DNA from: Clostridia bacterium
GTDB lineage: Bacteria > Bacillota > Clostridia > UMGS1840 > HGM11507
Assembly: GCA_017554615.1 (NCBI GenBank)
Contig: JAFZHY010000013.1
Location: forward strand, 1 to 64,000
Reading direction: 5' to 3'
Length of the DNA: 64,000 nucleotides
The notes under the pieces: model-generated
Seen by the model: the letters and a program-made list of their open reading frames with translations, nothing else
What the model was told of the DNA's origin: nothing
Database searches by the model: none
Part shown: positions 23,303 through 31,527 of the stretch, piece after piece
Layout of the letters: each line of letters starts with the position of its first letter
How positions within the stretch are numbered: the first letter of the stretch is position 1
Program-made: the position numbers and the translations under genes

Positions 23303-24625
23303 TTAACATTTTAGATAAAATTTATTTTTTACACCTTTTTTTGAGTAAATTTTAGTATAAATCAATGTTAAAAATACTAAAAAGCCTGTTCCCTCGCTTA
23401 AAATATAACCTAAAAGATAACCCTTTATACCAAAATAAGGAACAACCAGTATAACAAACATAAGTTTCACTACACCTGAGAAGATATTTACTGTCATTGT
23501 AAGAAACTGAAGCCCCATTCCGTTAAGGATACTTGATGATAAAATATTAAAGAATAAAAACGGAAGGACTACGCTCATTGTTTTTATATAATAGGATGGC
23601 TCTAAACTATCGTATAAAACACCTGATATACAGTCTGAAAACATACTTAATAAAAAGAAAGATAATATGCCTGTAATAACCCCTGAAAAAAGAGTTTTAA
23701 ATGTAAGATGCTTTATTCTTTTAAAATTACCGTATGCTTCCACCTTTGATATTTCAGGCAGAGTAAGAACGGACACAGCACCGATTATAACCGTTGGCAA
23801 AAATACCACAGGGGCTGCCATACCTTTTATTATACCAAGTATGCTTACCCCCTCTCCCCTTGTAAGACCGTATTCAATAAGTTTTGTGGGCATAAGCACA
23901 TTTTCCATAGTATGAATTAAGGAAGCAATATATCCCCCTGAAGCAATAGGAAGACTTATTTTCATTATATCCGTAAAAAAGGTTTTCTTAATGTATGTAT
24001 CCTGTCTTTTTGACGCAAAGAAACGGTAGGAAACATAGATATAGAGCATAGATACATATTCCCCTATAACTATTCCAAGGCTCATAACTTTTATTCCGTT
24101 TTCAAGCCCGTATTTTAACCCCTCTTTTGCAAATAAAAATACAAAGAGTATTCTTGTTATCTGCTCTATTATCTGACCGTTTGCGCAGTATTTAACCCTT
24201 AAAAGTCCGTTGAAATATCCGCTTATTGACGAAAAGACTGCAATAGCAGGAAAGGAAAAAGAAATAACTCTTATACTTTTTAAAACTCTTGAATCTTTTA
24301 ATATACTGTATGCTATATATTCACTGTTTATATAGGTTATAACAAACATAAGTAAGGAGATTGAGCCTGTTATTACGAGGGCAGTTTTTAAAATTCTTTT
24401 TGAATATTTTTCTTTCTGGGCAACAAGTTTGGATAAGGTCTCTCTTATACCGAATGCCGAAATTCCTGCCCCAAAAGCATATACGGATAAAACAAGTTGG
24501 TAAAGCCCACATCCCTCTGCCCCTGAAACTTTGGACAGATAAATTCTGAATACAAAACCTAAAATTCTTATAAAGAATGCAGAAAAAATGAGCCTGAAAA
24601 TTTTTGATATAATACTTTTTCTCAT
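23303..24625 (-). CDS. SpoVB/MurJ-like polysaccharide flippase (MOP superfamily)
   Basis: A 440-aa polytopic membrane protein with about 12 or more hydrophobic segments. The N-terminus, with ISKIFRLIFSAFFIRILGFVFRIYLSK and GLYQLVLSVYAFGAGISAFGIRETLSKLVA, is that of the SpoVB/polysaccharide biosynthesis branch of the MATE/MOP superfamily. Members flip lipid-linked wall or cortex precursors. SpoVB is usually about 500 aa, so this is a short member; the last residues (GVKNKFYLKC) look like a genuine basic tail. It stands alone between PFOR and a long gene-free stretch. Vegetative lipid II flippase or sporulation role cannot be separated here. Confidence 0.82.
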   Translation of the reverse strand: MRKSIISKIFRLIFSAFFIRILGFVFRIYLSKVSGAEGCGLYQLVLSVYAFGAGISAFGIRETLSKLVAQKEKYSKRILKTALVITGSISLLMFVITYINSEYIAYSILKDSRVLKSIRVISFSFPAIAVFSSISGYFNGLLRVKYCANGQIIEQITRILFVFLFAKEGLKYGLENGIKVMSLGIVIGEYVSMLYIYVSYRFFASKRQDTYIKKTFFTDIMKISLPIASGGYIASLIHTMENVLMPTKLIEYGLTRGEGVSILGIIKGMAAPVVFLPTVIIGAVSVLTLPEISKVEAYGNFKRIKHLTFKTLFSGVITGILSFFLLSMFSDCISGVLYDSLEPSYYIKTMSVVLPFLFFNILSSSILNGMGLQFLTMTVNIFSGVVKLMFVILVVPYFGIKGYLLGYILSEGTGFLVFLTLIYTKIYSKKGVKNKFYLKC

Positions 24626-24790
24626 AAATACACCTCGTATTTATAAGTTTATTATCTTTTTATATCTTATATGACGCGTACACATTATTTAATCTAACTA
24701 ACAAACTAAAATTTAAGTTTTTTTACATAATGATATAATCCTTTTCATATCTTAACTTATTACACTGTAATATAGTTTTTTTAGTTATAT
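24626..24790. promoter_or_regulatory. Gene-free AT-rich stretch upstream of the flippase gene
   Basis: No open frame of note. The one clear element is a 15-bp palindrome, TATTACA-C-TGTAATA (24758-24772), about 130 bp before the flippase start, which could be an operator. No convincing -35/-10 pair was found for the flippase. Confidence 0.35.
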
Positions 24791-24956
24791 TCTGTACCTT
24801 GTACAGAGTGATATTTTTAATAACTCAAAAGTGTTATTAAAACCTGCAGTTTTAGTGCTATTTTATCCGCCTGTAAACTACCGTAGATAATACAACTGCT
24901 AAGCAATAACACTTGTTAAAAACAAATATCACTCGCCATCAGGCGAATAAAACTGC
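24791..24956. repeat. Complex inverted-repeat element (ncRNA or MITE candidate)
   Basis: Three matched blocks run inward from the ends: GAGTGATATTT (24806-24816) with AAATATCACTC (24924-24934), AAGTGTTATT (24829-24838) with AATAACACTT (24905-24914), and GCAGTT (24846-24851) with AACTGC (24894-24899). Together they give a rod-like fold of 129 nt with internal loops. Competing pairs exist: GCAGTTTTA (24846-24854) with TAAAACTGC (24948-24956), and CGCCTG (24868-24873) with CAGGCG (24940-24945). A 7-bp hairpin, TCTGTAC/GTACAGA, sits at 24791-24807. No protein is encoded and no target-site duplication is seen. The strand is undetermined. Confidence 0.5.
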
Positions 24957-24980
24957 CGAGTGCTCCTAAGAACACTCGGC
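24955..24980 (-). terminator. Terminator after the Cys-rich protein gene
   Basis: GCCGAGTG and CACTCGGC form a GC-rich 8-bp stem with a 10-nt loop, followed by AGTTTTATT on the minus strand. Its outer bases also belong to an alternative pairing with 24846-24854. Confidence 0.75.
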
Positions 24981-24997
24981 ATACAGGGCTTTATTTT

Positions 24998-25768
24998 TTA
25001 CATAGGCGGGAAGAATTCTTCCACAGGGAAGCATAAGTTTTTAAAGATATTGCAAGGGTCTTCGTCGGTTGAGCCTTCGCATTCTTTTTCAGGTATACAG
25101 AAATCGTATACAGGAATCATTAACTGAACGCTTCTTTCAAGTTTTATGATAGTGAATATACCGATAGTTACATAAACTGTTTTAGAATCGCCTGAAGAAA
25201 CCAAGTCGTCATCAAAGCAACGACAGATGCATCCAGGAACTGATGTGATATCAATATCACAGCAGGAAGAACATTTTTCTTTTTCCACTAATTTTGCGCT
25301 TAGAACAACAGGGTCAACAACTTCTACAACTGAACGAGGAAGATTTGTTTTAACTGATTCTAATACGTCTTGTTCGTTTGGTCTGTACGCCGATGTATAA
25401 ATTCTGGCATTACCCTCTGAACCATATAAAATAATTTTCTTATCAAATGTTGCAAGACCTTCTACAACGGTTGGTCTTCCGCAACCTGTGAAAAGTTCCA
25501 AAGTGATTTTAAAGAAATATTTAACGCTTACTGTGTAGTAACCTTTATTAAAAGCAACAGGTTCAACATCAGAATATACCCATACAATTTCAGCACCTTT
25601 TATTCTTACGCTGATTGCTCTATCTGCTATTTCCTGAGCATTTCTTGTTAAATAAACTCTTAAATCCTCCAGACAGTCTTTTTCACGGCAGGAATCATAC
25701 ACTTTATCGGTATGAATACAAACTTTATCTTTTACTGCGTTATTATTACAGTTACATTTATCTGCCAT
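24998..25768 (-). CDS. Cys-rich conserved clostridial protein, function unknown
   Basis: 256 aa from ATG 25768 (MADKCNCNN), chosen because GGAGG is 8 nt upstream; two earlier start codons overlap that site. The protein is soluble, with no signal peptide or membrane segment. It has an N-terminal Cys cluster (CNCNN, CIHTDKVYDSCREKDC), a beta-rich middle with aromatic strands (GYYTVSVKYFFKITLELF), and a second Cys cluster near residues 170-190 (CSSCCDIDIT, CICRC), ending in a CFPVEEFFPP tail. I do not recognise a named domain. Cys-rich, self-assembling proteins of this type in clostridia are sometimes spore surface proteins; that is a guess. Confidence 0.75.
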   Translation of the reverse strand: MADKCNCNNNAVKDKVCIHTDKVYDSCREKDCLEDLRVYLTRNAQEIADRAISVRIKGAEIVWVYSDVEPVAFNKGYYTVSVKYFFKITLELFTGCGRPTVVEGLATFDKKIILYGSEGNARIYTSAYRPNEQDVLESVKTNLPRSVVEVVDPVVLSAKLVEKEKCSSCCDIDITSVPGCICRCFDDDLVSSGDSKTVYVTIGIFTIIKLERSVQLMIPVYDFCIPEKECEGSTDEDPCNIFKNLCFPVEEFFPPM

Positions 25769-25848
25769 TTTCATAACCTCCATAAGTTATTTAGAGACTT
25801 TATATCTCAATAACATACTATGACGGAGGATAAAAAATGTGAAAATCT

Positions 25849-26682
25849 TTAGTCCTTTTTCATTATAAGATTATATACTTCTCTTTTAGGGATATCACGC
25901 TCTAAGGCACATTTTTTTATGGCTTCTTTCTGGTCAAACCCTTTATTTATATAGTACTCTACATGCTCATATATACTCATATCAGCAAACGGGTTGTCAT
26001 CTTCGCAAATTTTTGCACCGCTTAGAACGATTACATATTCCCCTTTAGGCTCTTTTTCTTCATATATTTTTTTTGCACCTAAAACATCACATCTTAAAAC
26101 TTCCTGATGAATTTTGGTAAGTTCTCTTAAAAGCGAGATTTCTCTGTTGCCCATAACTTCTTCTATACATTCTAAGGTAGATTTTAATTTATGGGGCGCT
26201 TCGTAAAAAATCAGGGTTTGCTTTATATCTTTTAAGTCGTTTAACTCTTTTATTTTTTCCTGTTTTTTATGGGATAAAAAGCCATAAAACATAAAACGAC
26301 GAGAGTCAAGTCCGCATAAGGTCATCGCAGTTATAGCGGCACATGCACCCGGCAAAGATTCTATTTCTATACCGTTTTCTATACACTCTTTAACAAGTTG
26401 CTCTCCCGGGTCGGATATGACAGGAGTTCCCGCATCGGAAACAAGTGCCACATTCTTTCCTGATTTTAGTTCGCTTATTATTTTTGCACCTTTATATTGT
26501 TTATTATGCTCATAATAGCTTATAAGAGGCTTTTTAATTTCAAAATGGTTAAGAAGTTTTAAGGTGTGCCTTGTATCTTCGGCAGCAATTAAATCAACTT
26601 CCTTTAATGTTTCTATTACTCTTAATGTGATATCTTTTAAATTACCGATAGGAGTTGCACAAATAAACAATTTGCCTTGCAT
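25849..26682 (-). CDS. rsmI: 16S rRNA (cytidine1402-2'-O)-methyltransferase
   Basis: Adds the 2'-O-methyl of m4Cm1402 in the ribosomal P site. It is 277 aa from ATG 26682 (MQGKLFICATPIGNL); AAGGAAG precedes it and the upstream in-frame start is weaker. This is a tetrapyrrole-methylase fold with the N-terminal ATPIGNLKDIT, AAEDTRHT, SDAGTPVISDPG and the FLSHKKQEK motif. The C-terminal segment (residues 220-277) fits the RsmI helical tail. It follows jag, from which a terminator separates it. Confidence 0.96.
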   Translation of the reverse strand: MQGKLFICATPIGNLKDITLRVIETLKEVDLIAAEDTRHTLKLLNHFEIKKPLISYYEHNKQYKGAKIISELKSGKNVALVSDAGTPVISDPGEQLVKECIENGIEIESLPGACAAITAMTLCGLDSRRFMFYGFLSHKKQEKIKELNDLKDIKQTLIFYEAPHKLKSTLECIEEVMGNREISLLRELTKIHQEVLRCDVLGAKKIYEEKEPKGEYVIVLSGAKICEDDNPFADMSIYEHVEYYINKGFDQKEAIKKCALERDIPKREVYNLIMKKD

Positions 26683-26700
26683 ATCTTTCCTTCTTTCTAA

Positions 26701-26728
26701 AAAAAGCAAGTGGCTACACTTGCTTTTT
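26701..26728 (-). terminator. Terminator after jag
   Basis: AAAAAGCAAGTG and CACTTGCTTTTT pair as a 12-bp stem with a GCTA loop, ending the rpmH-jag transcript. Confidence 0.9.
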
Positions 26729-26733
26729 ATAAA

Positions 26734-27390
26734 TTATTCTTCTGTGTTTTTCTTAGGAGGATATTTAAAAGAAACAACAAGTTTTCTGTTTGGATCTTCT
26801 CCTATTGAATGAGTTTTGATTTTAGGATAGTTCTGAAGGGCTGTATGTATAATTCTTCTTTCATACGCTTTCATAGGCTCTAAAACAATTTCTTTTCTTG
26901 TTTTCATAACCTTTTTTGCAAGACCCTGAGCAAGACCGATAAGTGCTTCTTCTCTTTTTGCTCTGTAATCTTCTGTATCTATATTTACTTTATAGAAAGT
27001 TTCAAACTCTTTGTTTACATAAAGCTGAACGATATGCTGAAGAGCATCTAATGTTTCCCCTCTTCTTCCTATTACCATTCCCATATTTTCGCCTTCAAGT
27101 TTAACTAAAACACGGTTGTTTTCTCCAACATTTATTTCACAGTCTGCTATAATGCCCATTTTATTTAAAACATTTAATACAAACTCTTTTGTTTTACCGA
27201 TAACATCATCATCGTTTTTTTCTATAGTTATTCTGACCTTGGCATCTTTCTGACCGAAAATTCCAAATAGTCCTTTATTGCTTGTTTCAATTATTTCTAT
27301 ATTAACATCTTCTCTTTTAGCATTAAGTTCTAAAAGCCCTGATTCTATTGCTTCTTCTGTATCTTTTCCTGTTGCAATAATTTCTCTCAT
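26734..27390 (-). CDS. jag: Jag/KhpB RNA-binding protein (SpoIIIJ-associated)
   Basis: A 218-aa single-stranded RNA-binding protein with an N-terminal Jag domain (residues 1-50, IIATGKDTEEAIESGLLELN), a central KH domain with the GxxG-type loop MVIGRRGETLDALQHIVQLYVNK (about 105-128), and a C-terminal R3H domain (RRIIHTALQNYPKIKTHSIGEDPNRKLVVSF). In other Firmicutes KhpB works with KhpA and affects cell elongation, division and sporulation. It follows yidC by 12 bp, as in most Firmicutes. Confidence 0.95.
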   Translation of the reverse strand: MREIIATGKDTEEAIESGLLELNAKREDVNIEIIETSNKGLFGIFGQKDAKVRITIEKNDDDVIGKTKEFVLNVLNKMGIIADCEINVGENNRVLVKLEGENMGMVIGRRGETLDALQHIVQLYVNKEFETFYKVNIDTEDYRAKREEALIGLAQGLAKKVMKTRKEIVLEPMKAYERRIIHTALQNYPKIKTHSIGEDPNRKLVVSFKYPPKKNTEE

Positions 27391-27402
27391 TAAAGTTTCC
27401 TC

Positions 27403-28269
27403 CTATCTTATTTTCTTGTTGGCAACTGTTGCTCCTTTAACTGCAATTTCACCAGCAAGTCTGTCTTTAATTACTTTATCCAATGTGAAAAACTGAACTA
27501 TCTGTAACACGCTGTTAATACACCAGTATAAACTTAACCCTGCAGGAACACGCGCACCAAACATTAAAATCATAAGAGGCATAAGCATTGTCATAACTTT
27601 GCTTGTCTGCTGAGCTTCTGAGCTTGTCTTATTCTGTGCCTGCATAAAATAACTGCTAAGCCATGTTAGCGCTGCGGCAAGTACAGGCAGTATCCACGCT
27701 AAGATAACAAAGCCTTCATTACCAGGTATAACAGATAAATCAAGACCGAAGAAATTAAAGTCAAACCCACTAAAACCAGGTAAAATATCCTGAATTTTAT
27801 CGATAAGTTCAGGCTGACTTATTTTATTTGCAATCTCAATTTCATAACTGTATGGGGAAAGACCTGCTATTTTAACCCCTGCAACTTCAGCAAGTTGCGC
27901 TATTTTTTCTGTGCTAAGACCAAGAATGAATTTAAGAGGTCTTGCGATAGCACCGTATAAACCGATAAGTATAGGAAACTGAAGCAAAGTAGGAAGACAA
28001 CTTGCAAAAGGACTTATATTATAGTCCTGATAAATCTTCATCATTTCTTTGCTTTGTTTTTCTTTATCGTTTTCGTATTTTTTCTGAATGTCTGCAATAA
28101 GCGGCTGAATTTCCTGCATTGCAACCATTGATTTTTGCTGCTTAATAGTAAGCGGTAAGATAATAAGTTTGAATAATATTGAAATAACAACGATTGTAAG
28201 ACCATAGTTTGACAATACGCTGTAAATTAAATTCATAATATATCCTATAGGAGCACCTAAAAAGTCCAT
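27403..28269 (-). CDS. yidC: Membrane protein insertase YidC (Oxa1/SpoIIIJ)
   Basis: Inserts and folds inner-membrane proteins with or without SecYEG. It is 288 aa with five to six hydrophobic segments and the Gram-positive short architecture lacking the large periplasmic domain of E. coli YidC. Conserved parts are IILPLTIKQQKSMVAMQEIQPLIADIQKKYENDKEKQ (amphipathic and coiled-coil C1 loop), CLPTLLQFPILIGLYGAI, and GLSLYWCINSVLQIVQ near the end. No lipobox is present. It sits between yidD and jag. An SpoIIIJ-type sporulation role is possible. Confidence 0.96.
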   Translation of the reverse strand: MDFLGAPIGYIMNLIYSVLSNYGLTIVVISILFKLIILPLTIKQQKSMVAMQEIQPLIADIQKKYENDKEKQSKEMMKIYQDYNISPFASCLPTLLQFPILIGLYGAIARPLKFILGLSTEKIAQLAEVAGVKIAGLSPYSYEIEIANKISQPELIDKIQDILPGFSGFDFNFFGLDLSVIPGNEGFVILAWILPVLAAALTWLSSYFMQAQNKTSSEAQQTSKVMTMLMPLMILMFGARVPAGLSLYWCINSVLQIVQFFTLDKVIKDRLAGEIAVKGATVANKKIR

Positions 28270-28292
28270 ATAATCACTTCCTTACTAATGTT

Positions 28293-28502
28293 TTAAGGAT
28301 AGTCAATTCCTCCTTTAGAGAAAGGATTGCACCTTAAAATCCGATAAACTGCCTTAAAACCACCCTTTATAACCCCGTATTTTTCAATGGCTAAGAGCGC
28401 ATATTCCGAACAGGTGGGAATATAACGACAGGTAGGGTATCTTTTAAGACCTGACAAATGTTTGCGATAAAATTTAATTATCCCTATCAGTATTCTTTTC
28501 AT
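28293..28502 (-). CDS. yidD: Membrane protein insertion efficiency factor YidD
   Basis: A 69-aa amphipathic protein aiding YidC-dependent insertion. It shows the family core YRKHLSGLKRYPTCRYIPTCSEYALLAIEKYG and RCNPFSKGGIDYP. Its start lies inside the end of rnpA (29-bp overlap), the standard arrangement in this operon. Confidence 0.95.
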   Translation of the reverse strand: MKRILIGIIKFYRKHLSGLKRYPTCRYIPTCSEYALLAIEKYGVIKGGFKAVYRILRCNPFSKGGIDYP

Positions 28503-28836
28503 AACTTAAAAGTCCGGCTTTTTTAAATAAATATTTAAGAGCCGATAATATTTTTTTATAGTCTGCCAAAGAAGCACTGCTTCTTGCAACAATTACAAAA
28601 TCATAAGATAAAGGAAGCATATTTTCAACTTCCCTGTAACTCTCTTTGATTCTGCGCCTTACTCTGTTTCTTATAACCGCTTTCCCTACTTTTTTGGAAA
28701 CGGTAATTCCAAGCCTGTTTTTATTAAAACGGTTGGCACGAAAATAAATTATAAGACAGTCGGAAGATATAAACTTCCCACGCCTGTACAGATAAGAAAA
28801 CTCTCTGTTTTCCTTAATAGACACGGTATTTTTCAT
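28474..28836 (-). CDS. rnpA: Ribonuclease P protein component
   Basis: Protein subunit of RNase P, which matures tRNA 5' ends with the rnpB RNA (not in this window). It is 120 aa. The RNR motif region is VRRRIKESYR (about residues 59-68), preceded by NRLGITVSKKVGKAVIRNR. It overlaps yidD by 29 bp and follows rpmH, with an intervening hairpin at 28863-28887. Confidence 0.96.
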   Translation of the reverse strand: MKNTVSIKENREFSYLYRRGKFISSDCLIIYFRANRFNKNRLGITVSKKVGKAVIRNRVRRRIKESYREVENMLPLSYDFVIVARSSASLADYKKILSALKYLFKKAGLLSYEKNTDRDN

Positions 28837-28862
28837 ACAAATTCCTATCTTAAATGTTAAAA

Positions 28863-28887
28863 AAATGCCGCAATGCTAACGGCATTT
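28863..28887 (-). terminator. Hairpin between rpmH and rnpA
   Basis: AAATGCCG and CGGCATTT pair across a 9-nt loop; a T-run follows on the minus strand. As rnpA is downstream, it probably acts as a partial terminator giving more L34 than RNase P protein. Confidence 0.75.
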
Positions 28888-28969
28888 ATTTTACTAAAAT
28901 CAATATGACAAAACTACTTGAAAAGATTTCTTATCAAGTATTTTTATGCCACATATTAAAAAATTAAAA

Positions 28970-29104
28970 TTACGCGCTTAATCTTTTTCTGCCTTTTAAT
29001 CTTCTTCTTGCTAATACTTTTCTTCCGTTAGAAGTTCTCATTCTTTTTCTGAAGCCGTGTTCTTTGCTTCTCTGTCTTTTCTTAGGCTGATATGTTCTCT
29101 TCAC
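28970..29104 (-). CDS. rpmH: 50S ribosomal protein L34
   Basis: A 44-aa, highly basic ribosomal protein, below usual ORF-size cut-offs but unmistakable: it begins [18 protein letters not shown] and ends KGRKRLSA. The start codon is GTG at 29104 with GGAGGTG 9 nt upstream. It has its own near-consensus promoter (29177-29205) and a leader hairpin. In most bacteria dnaA lies divergently next to rpmH; here the neighbour is a uridine kinase-like gene. Confidence 0.98.
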   Translation of the reverse strand: MKRTYQPKKRQRSKEHGFRKRMRTSNGRKVLARRRLKGRKRLSA

Positions 29105-29131
29105 GCTTACGCACCTCCTTAATATGATACC

Positions 29132-29163
29132 GTTAAAATGAAGACATAATCTGACATTTTAAC
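29132..29163 (-). promoter_or_regulatory. rpmH leader hairpin
   Basis: GTTAAAATG (29132-29140) and CATTTTAAC (29155-29163) form a 9-bp stem in the predicted 5' leader, ending about 27 bases before the rpmH start. It may stabilise the mRNA or take part in feedback; its function is not shown by sequence. Confidence 0.5.
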
Positions 29164-29176
29164 TTACAACATAGTA

Positions 29177-29205
29177 ATTATATATAAAAAGACCAAAAAA
29201 GTCAA
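29177..29205 (-). promoter_or_regulatory. Strong sigma-A promoter for rpmH operon
   Basis: Minus strand: TTGACT (29205-29200), a 17-bp spacer, TATAAT (29182-29177). It drives rpmH-rnpA-yidD-yidC-jag. Confidence 0.9.
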
Positions 29206-29234
29206 GATAAATTTTTAAGAATTTATTTTGCCTT

Positions 29235-30140
29235 TTATTTTTTTATAAATTCATTAAGAAGCGAATCTTTGCCCACATTCTTAGTATCTATATTTAAAAA
29301 ACATTCGAGTAGATTTATAAGTCTTCTTGCTCTTAGGTAATATTTGTTATCTTTATTTACTGTATAAAGCATTTTAAGAGCCTGACTTTTAAGAACACAT
29401 GTTTCATAATCGAGATAGGTGTTCTCTACAATATCTGCGTTTAATTTATAGCCTTTCATAAACTGCCTTTCTCCTGCACGAACATAGTCCCACAGTAAGA
29501 AACTGTTTAAAACATCCGAATTCCTGTAATTTTCGTCCCTTACAAGACGCCTTATAAACCTTAAATCAATATTAGAGAGTTTCTTTCCCTTATGCTCTAT
29601 ATGAGGGGTCGGGCATATGAAAATTCTAAGAATTTTTTCCCCTTTAAAAATTCCTGTTATTTTTTTATTCAGAGCGTGAAGCCCCTCTATTAAAACAATA
29701 TTGTTATCCTCTATTTTAACATTTCTATTATTTTCCACCCACCTGCCTGTTTCAAAATCTAAAAGAGGAAGTTTTACTTCTTTTCCCTCTTTTAAAAGAT
29801 TAAAATCTCTTTTTATAGCGTCAAGACGAAGAGAGTTTATTGTTTCATAGTTTGGGTGGTTATTTTTCCAAAGGGGCATATTTTCTATTGATTTATAATA
29901 ATCGTCAAGAGAGATACAAAAACTGCCCTCTAAATTTATATCCTTTGTTAAAAGTGAAGAAAAGGTTGTTTTACCTGATGAGGTAGGTCCGCATAAAAAC
30001 ACATATTTAATCTTTTCTTCTTTTATCCTTCTTGCAATTTTATCAACGGTTTTTTTAAATTTTTCTTCGCTTTTATTTATAAAACTTTCAAGATTATCTT
30101 TTGCATTTTGATTGATATAATCAACAGTTAAAATACTCAT
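29235..30140 (-). CDS. Uridine kinase-like P-loop kinase
   Basis: A 301-aa phosphoribulokinase/uridine kinase-family protein. The Walker A motif GPTSSGKTTF is at residues 51-60, followed by CISLDDYYKS (the DDFY-type substrate motif), HPNYETINSLRLD and VLIEGLHALN (Walker B strand). In clostridia this family is often annotated as nucleoside kinase; a leading TGS domain found in some members is missing here. It overlaps the end of hemZ by 20 bp and is the last gene of the DUF4364-MBL-hemZ operon. A pyrimidine nucleoside is the likely substrate but unproven. Confidence 0.8.
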   Translation of the reverse strand: MSILTVDYINQNAKDNLESFINKSEEKFKKTVDKIARRIKEEKIKYVFLCGPTSSGKTTFSSLLTKDINLEGSFCISLDDYYKSIENMPLWKNNHPNYETINSLRLDAIKRDFNLLKEGKEVKLPLLDFETGRWVENNRNVKIEDNNIVLIEGLHALNKKITGIFKGEKILRIFICPTPHIEHKGKKLSNIDLRFIRRLVRDENYRNSDVLNSFLLWDYVRAGERQFMKGYKLNADIVENTYLDYETCVLKSQALKMLYTVNKDNKYYLRARRLINLLECFLNIDTKNVGKDSLLNEFIKK

Positions 30141-31527
30141 TTAAAAACTCCTCTTTTTTTGTGATAATCTTATTGATATTTCTTATGTATTCCACAGAGT
30201 CTTTAGGATTTCTAAGCCTTACTATTTCATCTTTCAAAATGGCTTTTGACACACTGCCTCCGCCAAAGGCGATAATACTTTGCACTTCACGCATCATATA
30301 TACATTATATAAACACTCATGCCCTTTTTTGCAGTAGCCTGTATTTTCCAGACCGTCGAGGGTGTTCTTCTGCCTGTATATATAATATGGTATATAATCT
30401 TTTAACTTTTCGAATGTGTAATCCTGCATCAGACGGGCAATATTATTGGTTGCTTGATTCTCGGTATAATCTGCGCTCCTTTTTATTGAAAGAGTATGAA
30501 CGGTTATATTCTCAGGGTTTAAAGAGTAAATTTTGTCAAGAGAATATTTAAAGTCATCTATACTTTCTTTATATAGCCCTGCTATAAGGTCGCAGTTAAC
30601 AGTTTTAAAACCTGTTTCTTTAGCAAGGTTAAAAGCAGCAAAAAAATCTTCTTTAGTATGGTTTCTTTTAATTTCTCTTAGTGTTTTATCATTAAGAGTC
30701 TGTGGGTTTATACTTATTCTGTCCACACCCATATCTTTTAGTATTTTTAATTTTTCTTTATTTATACTGTCCGGTCTTCCCGCTTCAACGCTGAATTCTC
30801 TTATTTTTGATAAATCAAGTGTATTATTTATGGTATATAAGAGTTTTGAAAGTTGATTTTCATTAAGTACTGTTGGTGTGCCGCCGCCAATATAGACAGT
30901 TTCTATATTTTTAATATTTTTTGCAGTTTCTATTTCCTTACATAGATTTTCAAGATATACTTGAAGTTCCTTATCGTCTAAAAGTGGTTTTGATATAAAA
31001 CTGCAGTAGGCGCATCTTGTTTTACAAAACGGAATTCCTATATATAAAGAAACACCGTTTTTCATCTTACATTTTTCTATCTCTTCTTCAAAACCGTCAG
31101 CCTTTATCATAAGGTCTGCTCTTTTTTCGCTTATTAAAAAATCGTTTATAAGTATATCTTTTATTTGATCTTCAGAATAACCGAATTCTTTTAACTGGCT
31201 TACTTTCTTTTGCGGCCTTATACCTATAAGTATTCCCCATGCAAGATTAAAAGGCGTATATTTTTTATACGCATCAACATAGGAAAGATTTATAATAAGC
31301 CCTAACTTATTAAGATAGGGCTTATCAGGGTTAAAAGAACTTATCCCTACATATTCTGTATTTCCTAAACGGATAGTGGTTATAACTTCTCTTTCTTTTA
31401 GTTCGCTTATAACCATATTCTCACAGTCTATATCAAACACGATTTTTACACCTTTAAAGGTGGCTCTTACTATATTTTCAAGTTCATAAATTCTTTCGTG
31501 GCCGATAAGTTTTATTCCTATATCCAT
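30121..31527 (-). CDS. hemZ: Coproporphyrinogen dehydrogenase-like radical SAM protein HemZ
   Basis: A 468-aa radical-SAM enzyme of the oxygen-independent coproporphyrinogen III oxidase/HemW family. The cluster motif is C168-x3-C172-x2-C175 (FCKTRCAYCSF); VYIGGGTPTVLNENQL and the HTLSIKRSAD segment are HemZ-type. An N-terminal extension of about 155 residues before the radical SAM domain matches HemZ rather than HemN or HemW. Without other haem genes here, haem synthesis or haem handling are both possible. It overlaps the MBL gene by 10 bp and the kinase by 20 bp. Confidence 0.88.
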   Translation of the reverse strand: MDIGIKLIGHERIYELENIVRATFKGVKIVFDIDCENMVISELKEREVITTIRLGNTEYVGISSFNPDKPYLNKLGLIINLSYVDAYKKYTPFNLAWGILIGIRPQKKVSQLKEFGYSEDQIKDILINDFLISEKRADLMIKADGFEEEIEKCKMKNGVSLYIGIPFCKTRCAYCSFISKPLLDDKELQVYLENLCKEIETAKNIKNIETVYIGGGTPTVLNENQLSKLLYTINNTLDLSKIREFSVEAGRPDSINKEKLKILKDMGVDRISINPQTLNDKTLREIKRNHTKEDFFAAFNLAKETGFKTVNCDLIAGLYKESIDDFKYSLDKIYSLNPENITVHTLSIKRSADYTENQATNNIARLMQDYTFEKLKDYIPYYIYRQKNTLDGLENTGYCKKGHECLYNVYMMREVQSIIAFGGGSVSKAILKDEIVRLRNPKDSVEYIRNINKIITKKEEFLNEYFNC

